Shown in pieces: positions 17,177-25,738 of a stretch of 64,000 nt of DNA. This DNA is from JABDJZ01 sp047619685. Lineage in GTDB: Bacteria > Bacteroidota > Rhodothermia > Rhodothermales > UBA10348. The first letter of the stretch is position 1; every line of letters starts with the position of its first letter. Made by a program: the position numbers and the translations under genes. The stretch is taken from contig JBLHLC010000013.1 in the NCBI GenBank assembly GCA_047619685.1, positions 44,158 to 108,157 of the forward strand, written 5' to 3'. The notes below the pieces were generated by a model. It made no database searches, had not been told where the DNA came from, and worked only from the letters and a program-made list of their open reading frames with translations.

Positions 17177-18110
17177 ATGTCTGTCGCATACCAAAGAATG
17201 AAGACGTCCGTGAACAGGTGCGCGTTTGCTAAGACGGCCGCCATTGGGGTTGTTCTTCTATCGTTCGGAGCATTCGCGCGTCCTGCCGCAGCGCAGCAGG
17301 TCGAGGCGGAGACGACGGCCCGGCTTGCCGTCTTTCTGGACTGCAGTTTCTGCCCCGAGACCTTCATTCGGCAGAAAATGACTTACGTGGACCACGTCCG
17401 CGACCGCGAGGTGGCCGACGTCCATGTCCTGGTCATGCACGTGAACACGGGCTCTGGCGGTACCGCTCACACGTTCGACCTGATCGGCCTCGGCGCGCTC
17501 CAGGAGATGGCGTTCTCAACGGTCTACACGACGAGCGCGGACGCCACCGAGGCCGAGCAGCGGTCCTACGACACGAAATACGGCGTGTATGTCAGCCGCG
17601 TGACGGAAGAGTGGACGCTTCAGCTCCGGCCTTTCTTCAACTACAATTACCACCGCTTCGACAGAGGAGACCAGACCATCGAGAGTTCGGCCCGACGGGA
17701 TCTATCGGGACACGACCATCTACAACGAGATTGAGCAGGTGCTTCCTCAGCACCTGCTCAACGCGGGCTACGAAGTGATCCAGCCCTGGGGGCAAATCGA
17801 AATGGGCGTCAACGCGTCCCAGTATCTGCACGATGTTTGGCTACTCAGTCTGCAGTTTGACGCAGAAGTCGAGGTTCGCATCACGCGAGGGCTTTCCGTG
17901 GAAATAGGGGGCTCGCTGGAGTTCATCCACGATCAGATCAACCTGCAGAAGGGTGATGCAGACCTCGAAGAGGTCCTGCTGCGGCGCAGAGAACTCGAGA
18001 CCAACTACGAGGCGGGTCTTAGCGTCGGTTTCCGCTACCGGTTCGGTTCGATCTACAACAACGTCGTCAACACACGCTTCGGTGGAATAGGGAATCGGGA
18101 TCGATTCTGA
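17177..18110 (+). pseudogene. Exported barrel-like protein, internally deleted and frameshifted
   Basis: The N-terminus carries a signal peptide (within residues 8-36) and then RLAVFLDCSFCPETFIRQKMTYVDHVRD, a start I associate with a family of exported proteins common in Rhodothermota and Gemmatimonadota. The frame reads to FFNYNYHRF and SARRD, then stops at 17732-17734. From about 17700 a second frame gives YRDTTIYNEIEQVLPQ, GLSVEIGGSLEFIHDQINL and a barrel-like end YRFGSIYNNVVNTRF, stopping at TGA 18108-18110. The family is normally longer between these parts, so I infer loss of internal sequence in at least one place plus a frame change. Whether this is decay or assembly error is open. Confidence 0.65.
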
Positions 18111-18179
18111 GGGCAGTGCCACGCGGCTGGCCCGTCGCGACGGTTGCCCTGCTGGCCCTCGTCGTGTCGACCGAGCGGC

Positions 18180-18490
18180 CCGGGTACTGCTCCGCCCGGG
18201 CCATTGTCGGAAACACGAATCACCACATGCTCCTCATCTTGAAGCGTGGAGATCGTGACCTTCCCGCTCTCCAGGCCGCGAATTGCGTCGAATGCGTTGC
18301 CCAGTAGATTGACTAAAACGCGCCCGAGTTCCTGAGGGAGACACAAGACAGACCCAACTTCAGGTGCCAGGTCTCGGACCAACTCGGCCTGAAATCCGTG
18401 ATCTCGCGCGCGCATGCCATGCCACGCAAGCGCCGCGTATTCATCGACGAACGTGTTTACGTCGATGGACTCCCTCTCCGACGTCCGGAG
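18180..18490 (-). pseudogene. Remnant of a sensor histidine kinase ATPase domain
   Basis: On the minus strand a stretch reads like the C-terminal ATPase region of a histidine kinase: LPQELGRVLVNLLGNAFDAI (the N-box with its Asn) followed by VVIRVSDNGPG (the G1 box with its Asp). After DNGPG the sequence loses family resemblance, and the G2 region is not found in any frame. Upstream, the phospho-acceptor helix is missing, cut off by the nucleotidyltransferase gene. It is a non-functional fragment. Confidence 0.65.
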
Positions 18491-18494
18491 GTCT

Positions 18495-18950
18495 CTATGA
18501 TTCCGGCAAATGCTCAAGGTCGTTCAGATCCTTGAGCCGTCCGGTACTGGTCTTGTTCCTCCGCAAGCAGTCAAGGCCGATCGTAGCCGCTTCGACTCCC
18601 CCGAAATCGGCCCGGACGCGATTCTGGTAACGATCTCCAAAGGTGACGCCGGGGATTTGCGTCATGAACTCTACTCGCAGGGGCGGATAACCCAACCTTA
18701 CCACACGGTCGGCACGGGAGAAGTTGGAGGGTCGTAGTGAGGGCAGGTCGAAACCGAATTCGACAACTGCGGCGTGGACCCATATTGAGTTCCCAGCCTC
18801 GGCATCTATCCATATGTCGATGTCCCCTGTCGCACGTGGAAACCCGTGAAAAGCCACCGCGAAGCCTCCAATCACGAGATACCGAGCCTCATGGGCGTTC
18901 AACAATCTCAAGATGTCGCTGAACGCGGGCGGTAGCTGGATCGTGTCCAT
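18495..18950 (-). CDS. Nucleotidyltransferase (AbiEii/MNT-like), possible toxin
   Basis: The 151-residue protein has YLVIGGFAVAFHGFPRATGD followed by IDIWID: the GG...D-x-D core of small nucleotidyltransferases of the AbiEii/AbiGii and DUF6036 type. A third acidic position is plausible at RVEFM. The upstream gene (18889-19074) encodes a 61-residue partner and overlaps this one by 62 bases, so the two are almost certainly co-translated. Such pairs are often viewed as toxin-antitoxin or phage-defence modules, though many remain uncharacterised. It is probably cytoplasmic and transfers a nucleotide to RNA or protein. Confidence 0.75.
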   Translation of the reverse strand: MDTIQLPPAFSDILRLLNAHEARYLVIGGFAVAFHGFPRATGDIDIWIDAEAGNSIWVHAAVVEFGFDLPSLRPSNFSRADRVVRLGYPPLRVEFMTQIPGVTFGDRYQNRVRADFGGVEAATIGLDCLRRNKTSTGRLKDLNDLEHLPES

Positions 18951-19074
18951 AGTTCATACGACGGAGGAATTCGAGTGCGAGGAGGCGCTCCGAAGGCGAC
19001 TTGGAATGCCAGTAGCGACGGTCTTCTGCCTGGGCTTCTTTGAACGATATGACAGAAAGAGCTTTCTTATCCAC
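18889..19074 (-). CDS. Small partner of the nucleotidyltransferase (antitoxin-like)
   Basis: The 61-residue protein (ISFKEAQAEDRRYWHSKSP, then ERLLALEFLRRMNYG) ends 62 bases inside the nucleotidyltransferase gene. Small proteins of this type, with an RLxALExLR helix and NYGxDPATAR motif, recur directly upstream of such nucleotidyltransferases in many bacteria. The role is inferred from this arrangement: most likely an antitoxin or cofactor. It contains no recognisable DNA-binding motif. Confidence 0.65.
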   Translation of the reverse strand: MDKKALSVISFKEAQAEDRRYWHSKSPSERLLALEFLRRMNYGHDPATARVQRHLEIVERP

Positions 19075-19188
19075 GGGTTCTCAAGGTCTAGGCGCTGCGT
19101 CTAACGACACAAGGAGCGATGCGGTCCAAAGAACGGTCCCAAGCCCTGGCCACTGCGCCGCCTCGTTGGAGTTCTCTAGTAGAACTAC

Positions 19189-21549
19189 TTAGACGCGATA
19201 CCGGTAGCTCAGCTTGAGGAAAAACCCATCGTTAAGCCGCGAAAAATCTGAAAAGCGGTATGTGGACGGCTCTGTCATTGTCGAGCCATACCCAACAAAG
19301 ACAACCGTCCCCGGAGTTGGCCGGAAGGACACCAGCCAATCGACTTGCAAGACGTTGCGTCTTTGAGCCAGAATCGGGGAGAACTCGCCTGTCTCCCCGT
19401 CCTGAACGACGATGGGGCGTTCCGTCCTGGAAGCGTCCCGCAAGTCGTCGACATAGTTGGAGTCGTACTGCCCCACCACCCGCAGGAAGAGCGAGGACGT
19501 CACCTGATACTCCACTTTCAGCCGGGGCACTCGGTGTAGACCCACATTGGATCTATCCGACAACCTTACAAATTGCTGGTGATTGTAGAGAAAACTGACC
19601 CTGACCTGATCGGTTGGGTCCCAGTTGAGTCCCGCTGTCAAAAACAGTACGTCCGCGGACGCCCACTCGAAGAAATTGTCATCCCGGGCAGCCGCTATGA
19701 ATATGGATCCCGAGAACTGTTTCCACTGCGGCGTCCTCGACGTACTCCAGAACCCGAGATTGGTCAGTCTATCTTCACCTACATAGGGAGTTGGGGCGCC
19801 TCCGGCCGCGGCCGGAGCCACGAAGTATCCCTGATAAAGCTCGGCCGGATACTTGAACGACTCGTAAAAGACAGTCGTATTGCCGCCCCATCCGCCGCGA
19901 AATTCGTAGGCCGTATTAAAATGCAGCTTGCGATCATTGGGCCCGGTGCCCTGGGTGAATCGCTGGTAGTCCCATGTTCCGTCAAAGGTCAATCCGGCCG
20001 TGAATGATTCCCACAAGCCTCCTTCCTGGCCAAACCAGGTTACCCGAGGCACCAGCGTCACCTGCACAATCCCCGTCCGAGTGATGAAGCCCGATTCTGC
20101 GTTGAAGTCGTCGTGGAACCCAGAGGCGGTAAAGGTAGCCCCATATTTTCGCCCGGAGGCAGAGGTGGCGAGGCGCCACATGGGCGCCACAACGGTCTCG
20201 CCGGCGCCTCCCGTAAAGCTGCCTCCAATCTGATACGTCGCCGCGTAGATGCCCGCTACCATGCGGCCGTCGGCGGCCAGAACCCGGTTCCAATGGTCCC
20301 CGTCGATCTTGTCCGTATAGGTCAGTCCGACGCTGTTCTGCCCGGACAAGTCTCTTCCCAAGCGCACCGCGTGAAAGTACCTCGGGGCCAAATCAGCCAG
20401 GGATTCGGCGGTATTGTCCACCGCGCTGAGGACCGCCACGTTGGTCGAACCTGTCTTTCCCGTCAGCTTGATCGCGGACAGCGGGTTGGCTATTCGACGC
20501 GTGTAGACCAGGTTTGTCGGAGACTGGAAGAGCTCGATCCCGTCAAGGAAGAACGGTCGTTTCTCTGGGAAGAAGAGCGCTTGCCGGGGATCGAATTGAA
20601 TCTGAGCGACGTCCGCCTCGACTTGCGAGAAGTCCGGATTCACCGTGCCGTTGAGGGTCAGATTATTGGTGACGCCCCAGCGCACATTCACTCCCAGGGG
20701 GTCCCGCAACTCCTCGTCCCAGGAAGCGTCGCCAGAACCTCTATTCAACGAGCCCGTGACCTCTGGGCTGATGTCCAACACCAGTCCACGCTTCAGGTCG
20801 GTCAAGTCTTCCAGCGTCCCATTCTGACTCAAGAACGAGGCATTGGCCTGAAGCACTGGTGTCCAGGTGGTGGAATAACCCGAGTGCGCCACATTCCGGA
20901 CTACGTTGAAGCCCCACGACTGGGTAGGGTCCGACTGAAATCTCAGGCTTTGAAACGGAATACTAATCTCCACCTCGTACCCAAAATCCGTCTCTCGGCC
21001 TTTGGATTCGAAAACGTAGTCGGGGCTCAGGTCCACCGTGTAGGGCGAGGTGTTGCCTGAAAAAAAGCTGGACCCGGAGCGTTGGGTGTCCTTCAGGATT
21101 CCGTCCGCCTGCTGGCCTAGTGGATTCACCGCGACGACCACAGCCTGACGCTGGTCGTTGTAGGTATCCAATATTAGCATCACATGGTCATCCCCCGAGA
21201 TCTTGTCTCGGTCTGCGAGGGTGGCACGGATCTGAGCGTGGGTCTCAAACGCGCGTATTCCAAAGTGAATGGCCGTGGCTTCATACCACACAAAGACGTG
21301 GGTCGAATCCACCGCGGGCCTTCCGTCAACCGGCTGGTACTGCGAGAACCCCGTCAGTCGTGAAGCTTGCGACCAGACCTCGTCGTCCAGAACGCCGTCC
21401 ACTATGTGCGATACGCCGCTGAGGCGGGGCAAGGTCACTTGCAGGGCATCTCCTTCGGGCTGACCTGTACGCTCCGGGCGGTCCGCCTGAGCCGAAACAT
21501 CAACGGGCAGGGCAAGGACGAGTACGCAAAGCAAGCGAAGGAAGGTCAT
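19189..21549 (-). CDS. DUF5916 outer-membrane protein with CBM9-like domain
   Basis: The 786-residue protein begins at ATG 21549 with a signal peptide (MTFLRLLCVLVLALPVDVSAQ). A CBM9-like beta-sandwich follows (VDGVLDDEVWSQASRLTGF to VEISIPFQSLRF, about residues 45-230), then the DUF5916 region, including NPDFSQVEADVAQIQFDPRQ and FFPEKRPFFLDG, which runs as barrel strands to the terminal aromatic FFLKLSYRYRV. The open frame extends upstream to 21654, but that part is not a signal sequence. The family is expected in the outer membrane of Bacteroidota; ligand and role are unknown. It is divergent from the T9SS cargo gene. Confidence 0.87.
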   Translation of the reverse strand: MTFLRLLCVLVLALPVDVSAQADRPERTGQPEGDALQVTLPRLSGVSHIVDGVLDDEVWSQASRLTGFSQYQPVDGRPAVDSTHVFVWYEATAIHFGIRAFETHAQIRATLADRDKISGDDHVMLILDTYNDQRQAVVVAVNPLGQQADGILKDTQRSGSSFFSGNTSPYTVDLSPDYVFESKGRETDFGYEVEISIPFQSLRFQSDPTQSWGFNVVRNVAHSGYSTTWTPVLQANASFLSQNGTLEDLTDLKRGLVLDISPEVTGSLNRGSGDASWDEELRDPLGVNVRWGVTNNLTLNGTVNPDFSQVEADVAQIQFDPRQALFFPEKRPFFLDGIELFQSPTNLVYTRRIANPLSAIKLTGKTGSTNVAVLSAVDNTAESLADLAPRYFHAVRLGRDLSGQNSVGLTYTDKIDGDHWNRVLAADGRMVAGIYAATYQIGGSFTGGAGETVVAPMWRLATSASGRKYGATFTASGFHDDFNAESGFITRTGIVQVTLVPRVTWFGQEGGLWESFTAGLTFDGTWDYQRFTQGTGPNDRKLHFNTAYEFRGGWGGNTTVFYESFKYPAELYQGYFVAPAAAGGAPTPYVGEDRLTNLGFWSTSRTPQWKQFSGSIFIAAARDDNFFEWASADVLFLTAGLNWDPTDQVRVSFLYNHQQFVRLSDRSNVGLHRVPRLKVEYQVTSSLFLRVVGQYDSNYVDDLRDASRTERPIVVQDGETGEFSPILAQRRNVLQVDWLVSFRPTPGTVVFVGYGSTMTEPSTYRFSDFSRLNDGFFLKLSYRYRV

Positions 21550-21883
21550 AATCTGGCTAGCAGTGGATGAGGGCTTGGGGCCTGGTATCTGGGCTACCGA
21601 ACACGAAGTCCAGTGGGACGGCATGCCTTCCAGTTGGGTCGTCCGCCGGGCCAAAGCAGGACCCGTTGCGTCGAATATTGAACCGGGCGAGGGGGGGGGA
21701 CAAGTACCTAGCCGGGCGCTGGATTAGGATACGGCAGCCGGGAGGAAGGTTTCGTGGGCATCTCTGCGGGGCCAGACGGAGGACGTGAGTGTTCGGTGTT
21801 CCTATGCCGGACCGGACCTACATTCCGATCAGTTCCAATCGCTTTTCCCCGATTGGCCCTCGGAATCCTGGCTTGCCCTGCTG
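21550..21883. other. Divergent intergenic region
   Basis: This gap of about 330 bases separates the divergent DUF5916 and T9SS-cargo genes and must hold both promoters. I find no convincing -35/-10 pair, RNA gene or repeat; the one notable feature is a run of nine G near 21690, which is also a likely site of sequencing length error. Confidence 0.5.
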
Positions 21884-23503
21884 ATGCGACATCTCCAGAC
21901 CACGCTCGCAATTTTCCTCTTGACCTGCTCGACCGCCCAGGGCCGACAGGTCGAGGTGGACTCGACGGCGTTCGGACGATGCAGTCCCGGGCAGGCATCT
22001 GCCGTACTGGATCCCGGTAACGTGCGGGTCAGCGTGCGAAACAACGGCTGGCTCTACGACCGGGATTTCGAGGTGCCGAAAGGATCCGGCATCAACGCCT
22101 CGGCCTACACCTCATTCAGCATGGTCGGTGAGGTCGGGGGGGAGCGATTGGCCGTCAACGCCACCCGCCGCAACGAATTCTTTCCAGGCCCGGTAGCCCT
22201 CGGCGTCATTCCGCCCTCGGATTGCACGCCATTCGACCGGATTTGGACGGTTGGCCGCGACGACGTCAGGCACCATCCAGGCGCCCTCACTGACTGGCCC
22301 GTCGCAATCGACGCCCCCTACGTCGAAAGAGGGGGCGGCCCGGGCTACCAGCCGATGAAAGGGGACGTCCCCCTGATGTTCGGCGACCGTCAGGCCTGGT
22401 GGATCGTCAATGATGCAGGAAACCTGCATCCCCGGTCAGAATCGCCCCGGCCGCTGGGGGTGGAAGCTCGCGTCTCCGCCTTCGCCTTCGACCTGCCGGG
22501 CGTGCTAGGAAACAGTACGTTCTTCCGCATCGTGGTGCGTAACAAGAACACCCTACCCATCCGGCAGGCGCACTTCGGCTTTCAAATCAACGGCGATCTC
22601 GGCAATTTCACGGATGACTATGTCGGGACTGATACCTCGGCCGGGATGGTGTTCATCTACAACGCCGACAATGTCGACGAGGCCGGCTATGGCGAGGGCC
22701 CGCCCAGCGTCGGGTACTTTCTGATCGAGGCCCCAGGCCGCGAGATCGAAGCCCCCGACTGCACTGCGGGCCCGCCGGACTGGCACTTCGATACCACAAT
22801 GGAGCGCATCGGCTCAGCGGGGGTCCGCGGTGGGGCGTACGGCGTGGACGGCATCCTCAAGGCCATGACGGCTCGCTGGACGCAGGGCGCACCACTTGTT
22901 GAGGGCGGTTGGGGCCACGAGAGCTATGGTGGCGACCCGACAGCCCCGATCAGCTACATGTACCCCGGTGATCCTGTCACTCATTCCTACTGGTCTGAAC
23001 TGAACACCGACCGCCAAAACAGCGCCAATCCGGCTTCCTGGCGACGCATTTGGGCGAGTCTCGGCCCCTTCTGCCTCAACTCGCTGGAGGAGGCCGCCTT
23101 CACGCTGGCCATCGTCTGGTCCAGGGGGTCGGATCATCTTGACTCGGTGCGTCAGTTGCGGGACGACGTGGCCTTTGTCCGGTCCATCTCAGACACGATC
23201 CTGACTCCGGCGCCTGGCGGCGACGTGCCCGTGTCACCCCCCTCGGAGCTTGCCTTCAACCTCTACCCGTCCCCGGCGACCCTCCAGGTGCACCTGGAGG
23301 CCTCCGTTCCGATCGAGGTCAACCTCGGCGTTGATGTGTTTGACGCCCTGGGCCGCCCCGTCTGGAGTCGACCGAAGAGTGACGTTGGGCCCGGCGTTTG
23401 GTCCAGAGCGCTTGACGTCACGACGTGGGCACCCGGGCTGTACATTATGCGGGTGACGATGGCAGGCCGGATCTTCACGAAGAAGTTGATCGTTTTGCGT
23501 TAG
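21884..23503 (+). CDS. Exported protein with T9SS type A sorting domain
   Basis: I place the start at ATG 21884, where MRHLQTTLAIFLLTCSTAQG gives a signal peptide; the longer frame to 21785 has no such feature. The body of about 420 residues is beta-rich, with no family I recognise. After a Pro-rich linker (DVPVSPPSEL) the last 80 residues form a T9SS sorting domain: FNLYPSPATLQVHLEAS, GVDVFDALGRPVW, WAPGLYIMRVTMAGRIFTKKLIV. The protein should be secreted across the outer membrane by the type IX system and held at or released from the surface. The ligand or substrate is unknown. Confidence 0.82.
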   Translation: MRHLQTTLAIFLLTCSTAQGRQVEVDSTAFGRCSPGQASAVLDPGNVRVSVRNNGWLYDRDFEVPKGSGINASAYTSFSMVGEVGGERLAVNATRRNEFFPGPVALGVIPPSDCTPFDRIWTVGRDDVRHHPGALTDWPVAIDAPYVERGGGPGYQPMKGDVPLMFGDRQAWWIVNDAGNLHPRSESPRPLGVEARVSAFAFDLPGVLGNSTFFRIVVRNKNTLPIRQAHFGFQINGDLGNFTDDYVGTDTSAGMVFIYNADNVDEAGYGEGPPSVGYFLIEAPGREIEAPDCTAGPPDWHFDTTMERIGSAGVRGGAYGVDGILKAMTARWTQGAPLVEGGWGHESYGGDPTAPISYMYPGDPVTHSYWSELNTDRQNSANPASWRRIWASLGPFCLNSLEEAAFTLAIVWSRGSDHLDSVRQLRDDVAFVRSISDTILTPAPGGDVPVSPPSELAFNLYPSPATLQVHLEASVPIEVNLGVDVFDALGRPVWSRPKSDVGPGVWSRALDVTTWAPGLYIMRVTMAGRIFTKKLIVLR

Positions 23504-23563
23504 GCCTGCTCCTCGAGCGTCCGCGCGCCGCGGCGCTGAACTTGAGGTATTCCCCACAGCCCC

Positions 23564-25030
23564 ATGCCCATGAAACGATTTGCCGCCGCCCTCGCCCTGG
23601 TTTGTGCCACTCTGCTGCCGCCAACATCCTGGGCACAGCCGGTACACCTCGCCGGCCTCGGGACCCTGGACTTCCCCAACTCAGGGGCTCCCAGCGCGCA
23701 GGACCCGTTCCTCCGGGGCGTACTGCTGCTCCACAGTTTTGAGTTCGGCCCGGCCGCGACGGCGTTCCGCGAGGCGCAGGATGCGGACCCAGCCTTCGCA
23801 CTGGCCTATTGGGGCGAGGCCATGACCTACAACCACCCCTTGTGGCGTGCAAGGGACATGGAGGCGGGCAGGCTGGCGCTGGGCAGACTCGCGGACACAC
23901 CTGCCGCCCGCCGCCAACTGGCCGGCGCGGAACGAGAGGCCGGTTACATGGATGCCGTGGAGATCCTCTATGGCGATGGCGCGAAGGAGGAACAGGACCT
24001 CGCCTACATGGACGCCATGGCCAGCCTGCACAATGCCTACCCCAAAGACGACGAGGCTCGGACGTTTTACGCGCTTTCGATCCTGGGCTCCACAAACGGA
24101 GAACGGGACTTTGCCACCTACATGCGCGGCGCCGCCGTCGCGATGCCGGTCTTTGAGGGTAATCCGGATCATCCCGGCGCGGCCCACTACCTGATCCATT
24201 CGTTCGACGATCCCATTCACGCTCCGTTGGGCCTGGCGGCCGCGGACGCATACGCTGAAATCGCTCCGGATGCGGCGCACGCCCAACACATGACCACCCA
24301 CATCTTTGTGGCGCTGGGACTTTGGGAACGCGTGGTACAGGCCAATATTCGGGCCATGCGCGTGCAGGACGCCGCACGGGCCGCCGACGGGACTGGGCCA
24401 AACACCTGCGGCCACTACGCCTCTTGGCGCCACTACGGACACCTGATGCTGGGGCAACTCGAAGAGGCCGGGCAGCTGATGGATGCCTGCCACGCTGATG
24501 TCGTTGCGGGACGCGGAAACTGGTTCTACTTCACCGTGATGCGCGCCCGCCACATAATGGATTCCGAGGACTGGACCCTGGCCGGGCGCTGGGTTGCGGA
24601 GCCGCCGGTTGCGCGATCCCTGGATGACAACGCCAGCGTCTTCGGCGGTCCGGGTTTTACCTACCAACTCACCAATGCCATGGCCGGGATCATGGCAGGT
24701 TCGACAGACCTTGCCGAAGCCATGCTTGTGGAGGATTGGCCGGATCACCCGGGCAGGACGCTTCAACTTGACCAGCTGAGGGGACTGATGATGACGAGAG
24801 GATCTGATCTGCAGGGCGGTCTTGATCTGCTGCGGACGGCCGCCGAAGCCGATGCGGCGCTTCCCTTTGAATTCGGACCTCCTGGCATTGTGAAGCCTGG
24901 TTATGAGCTCCTGGCCTCGGAATTACATCGGGCCGGCAGAAATGCAGCCGATGCCTATCGCCAGGCCTCGCTCCGGACACCGGGGCGCCCCCTGGCTGCT
25001 ATGCCTGCCACACCCCATGGAAGCCACTGA
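23564..25030 (+). CDS. Exported TPR-like repeat protein
   Basis: The 488-residue protein has a signal peptide (MKRFAAALALVCATLLPPTSWAQ; ATG at 23564 or 23570) followed by helical TPR-like repeats such as LLLHSFEFGPAATAFREAQ and FALAYWGEAMTYNHP. The AYWGEAMTYNHPLW block is widespread in exported TPR proteins of marine bacteria. Later segments contain His-rich stretches (HAQHMTTHIFVALG). It is probably periplasmic and protein-binding. Its TGA stop is followed without a gap by the ATG of the methyltransferase gene, so the two should be translated together. Confidence 0.8.
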   Translation: MPMKRFAAALALVCATLLPPTSWAQPVHLAGLGTLDFPNSGAPSAQDPFLRGVLLLHSFEFGPAATAFREAQDADPAFALAYWGEAMTYNHPLWRARDMEAGRLALGRLADTPAARRQLAGAEREAGYMDAVEILYGDGAKEEQDLAYMDAMASLHNAYPKDDEARTFYALSILGSTNGERDFATYMRGAAVAMPVFEGNPDHPGAAHYLIHSFDDPIHAPLGLAAADAYAEIAPDAAHAQHMTTHIFVALGLWERVVQANIRAMRVQDAARAADGTGPNTCGHYASWRHYGHLMLGQLEEAGQLMDACHADVVAGRGNWFYFTVMRARHIMDSEDWTLAGRWVAEPPVARSLDDNASVFGGPGFTYQLTNAMAGIMAGSTDLAEAMLVEDWPDHPGRTLQLDQLRGLMMTRGSDLQGGLDLLRTAAEADAALPFEFGPPGIVKPGYELLASELHRAGRNAADAYRQASLRTPGRPLAAMPATPHGSH

Positions 25031-25732
25031 ATGAGCCAAGTGCACGACGCGGAAGCCATCTCCGAGTTCTTTGATGGTTGGGACCTCTACCTCAGGGTGA
25101 TTGAACATGACTACATGTTCCATCGCGACATACACGATGCCTTGCGTTTGGCGGCGGCACCGTTTGGGCGGGTCCTGGACATCGGATGTGGAGACGCCTC
25201 TACCATTGCTCACACCCTGACGGGCCTTCCGGCGATTGTCTACACCGGCGTTGACCTGTCTCCCGTAGCGCTTGAAGCGGCTGCAAAGAACCTCGGCGCC
25301 GCCGGCGTGGCCGCTCGCCTGGAGGAGGCCGACTACATGTCCTTTTTGGAACGCGCGGATAGTGGCTCCTTCGATACCCTGGTGGCCGGTTTCACGGTCC
25401 ATCATCTGATCGGGGATGACATCGCCCGCTTCTTCCGTCTGGCACGCAACGTTCTCTGTCCCGGGGGACGTCTTTTGCTCTATGACGTCTTTCGCGAGGA
25501 ACACGAAGAGAGGATGGCCCATCTGGCCAGGTCACACGCTTGGCGGGTTCAGGCTTGGAAAGAGATGTCATCGGATGATCTGGCCGCATTATGGCGGCAC
25601 GTGTCCACCGCCGATTATCCGAAGTCCGAGTCCGAACTCTTGGCCCATGCAGAGCAGGCCGGGTTTCCTCCTCCGTCTGGCCCTCTGTTCACTGCGCCAA
25701 CGGGGATACACAGGCTTTATGCCTTTTCCTGA
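25031..25732 (+). CDS. Class I SAM-dependent methyltransferase
   Basis: The 233-residue cytoplasmic enzyme has SAM-binding motif VLDIGCGDAS (about residue 47), an acidic motif II (YTGVDLSPVAL) and a post-motif FDTLVAGFTVHHLIGD where the substrate pocket starts. ATG 25031 directly abuts the stop of the TPR gene. The substrate is unknown; neighbours (a sterol-desaturase-like hydroxylase and a haloperoxidase) hint at modification of a lipid or small aromatic compound, but this is inference only. Confidence 0.85.
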   Translation: MSQVHDAEAISEFFDGWDLYLRVIEHDYMFHRDIHDALRLAAAPFGRVLDIGCGDASTIAHTLTGLPAIVYTGVDLSPVALEAAAKNLGAAGVAARLEEADYMSFLERADSGSFDTLVAGFTVHHLIGDDIARFFRLARNVLCPGGRLLLYDVFREEHEERMAHLARSHAWRVQAWKEMSSDDLAALWRHVSTADYPKSESELLAHAEQAGFPPPSGPLFTAPTGIHRLYAFS

Positions 25733-25738
25733 AGACTA

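Noticed and set aside
20113..21060. Plus-strand open frame of 315 codons opposite the DUF5916 gene
   Set aside because: It is a mirror of the codon pattern of the minus-strand gene; composition is Arg/His/Gly-rich without motifs.
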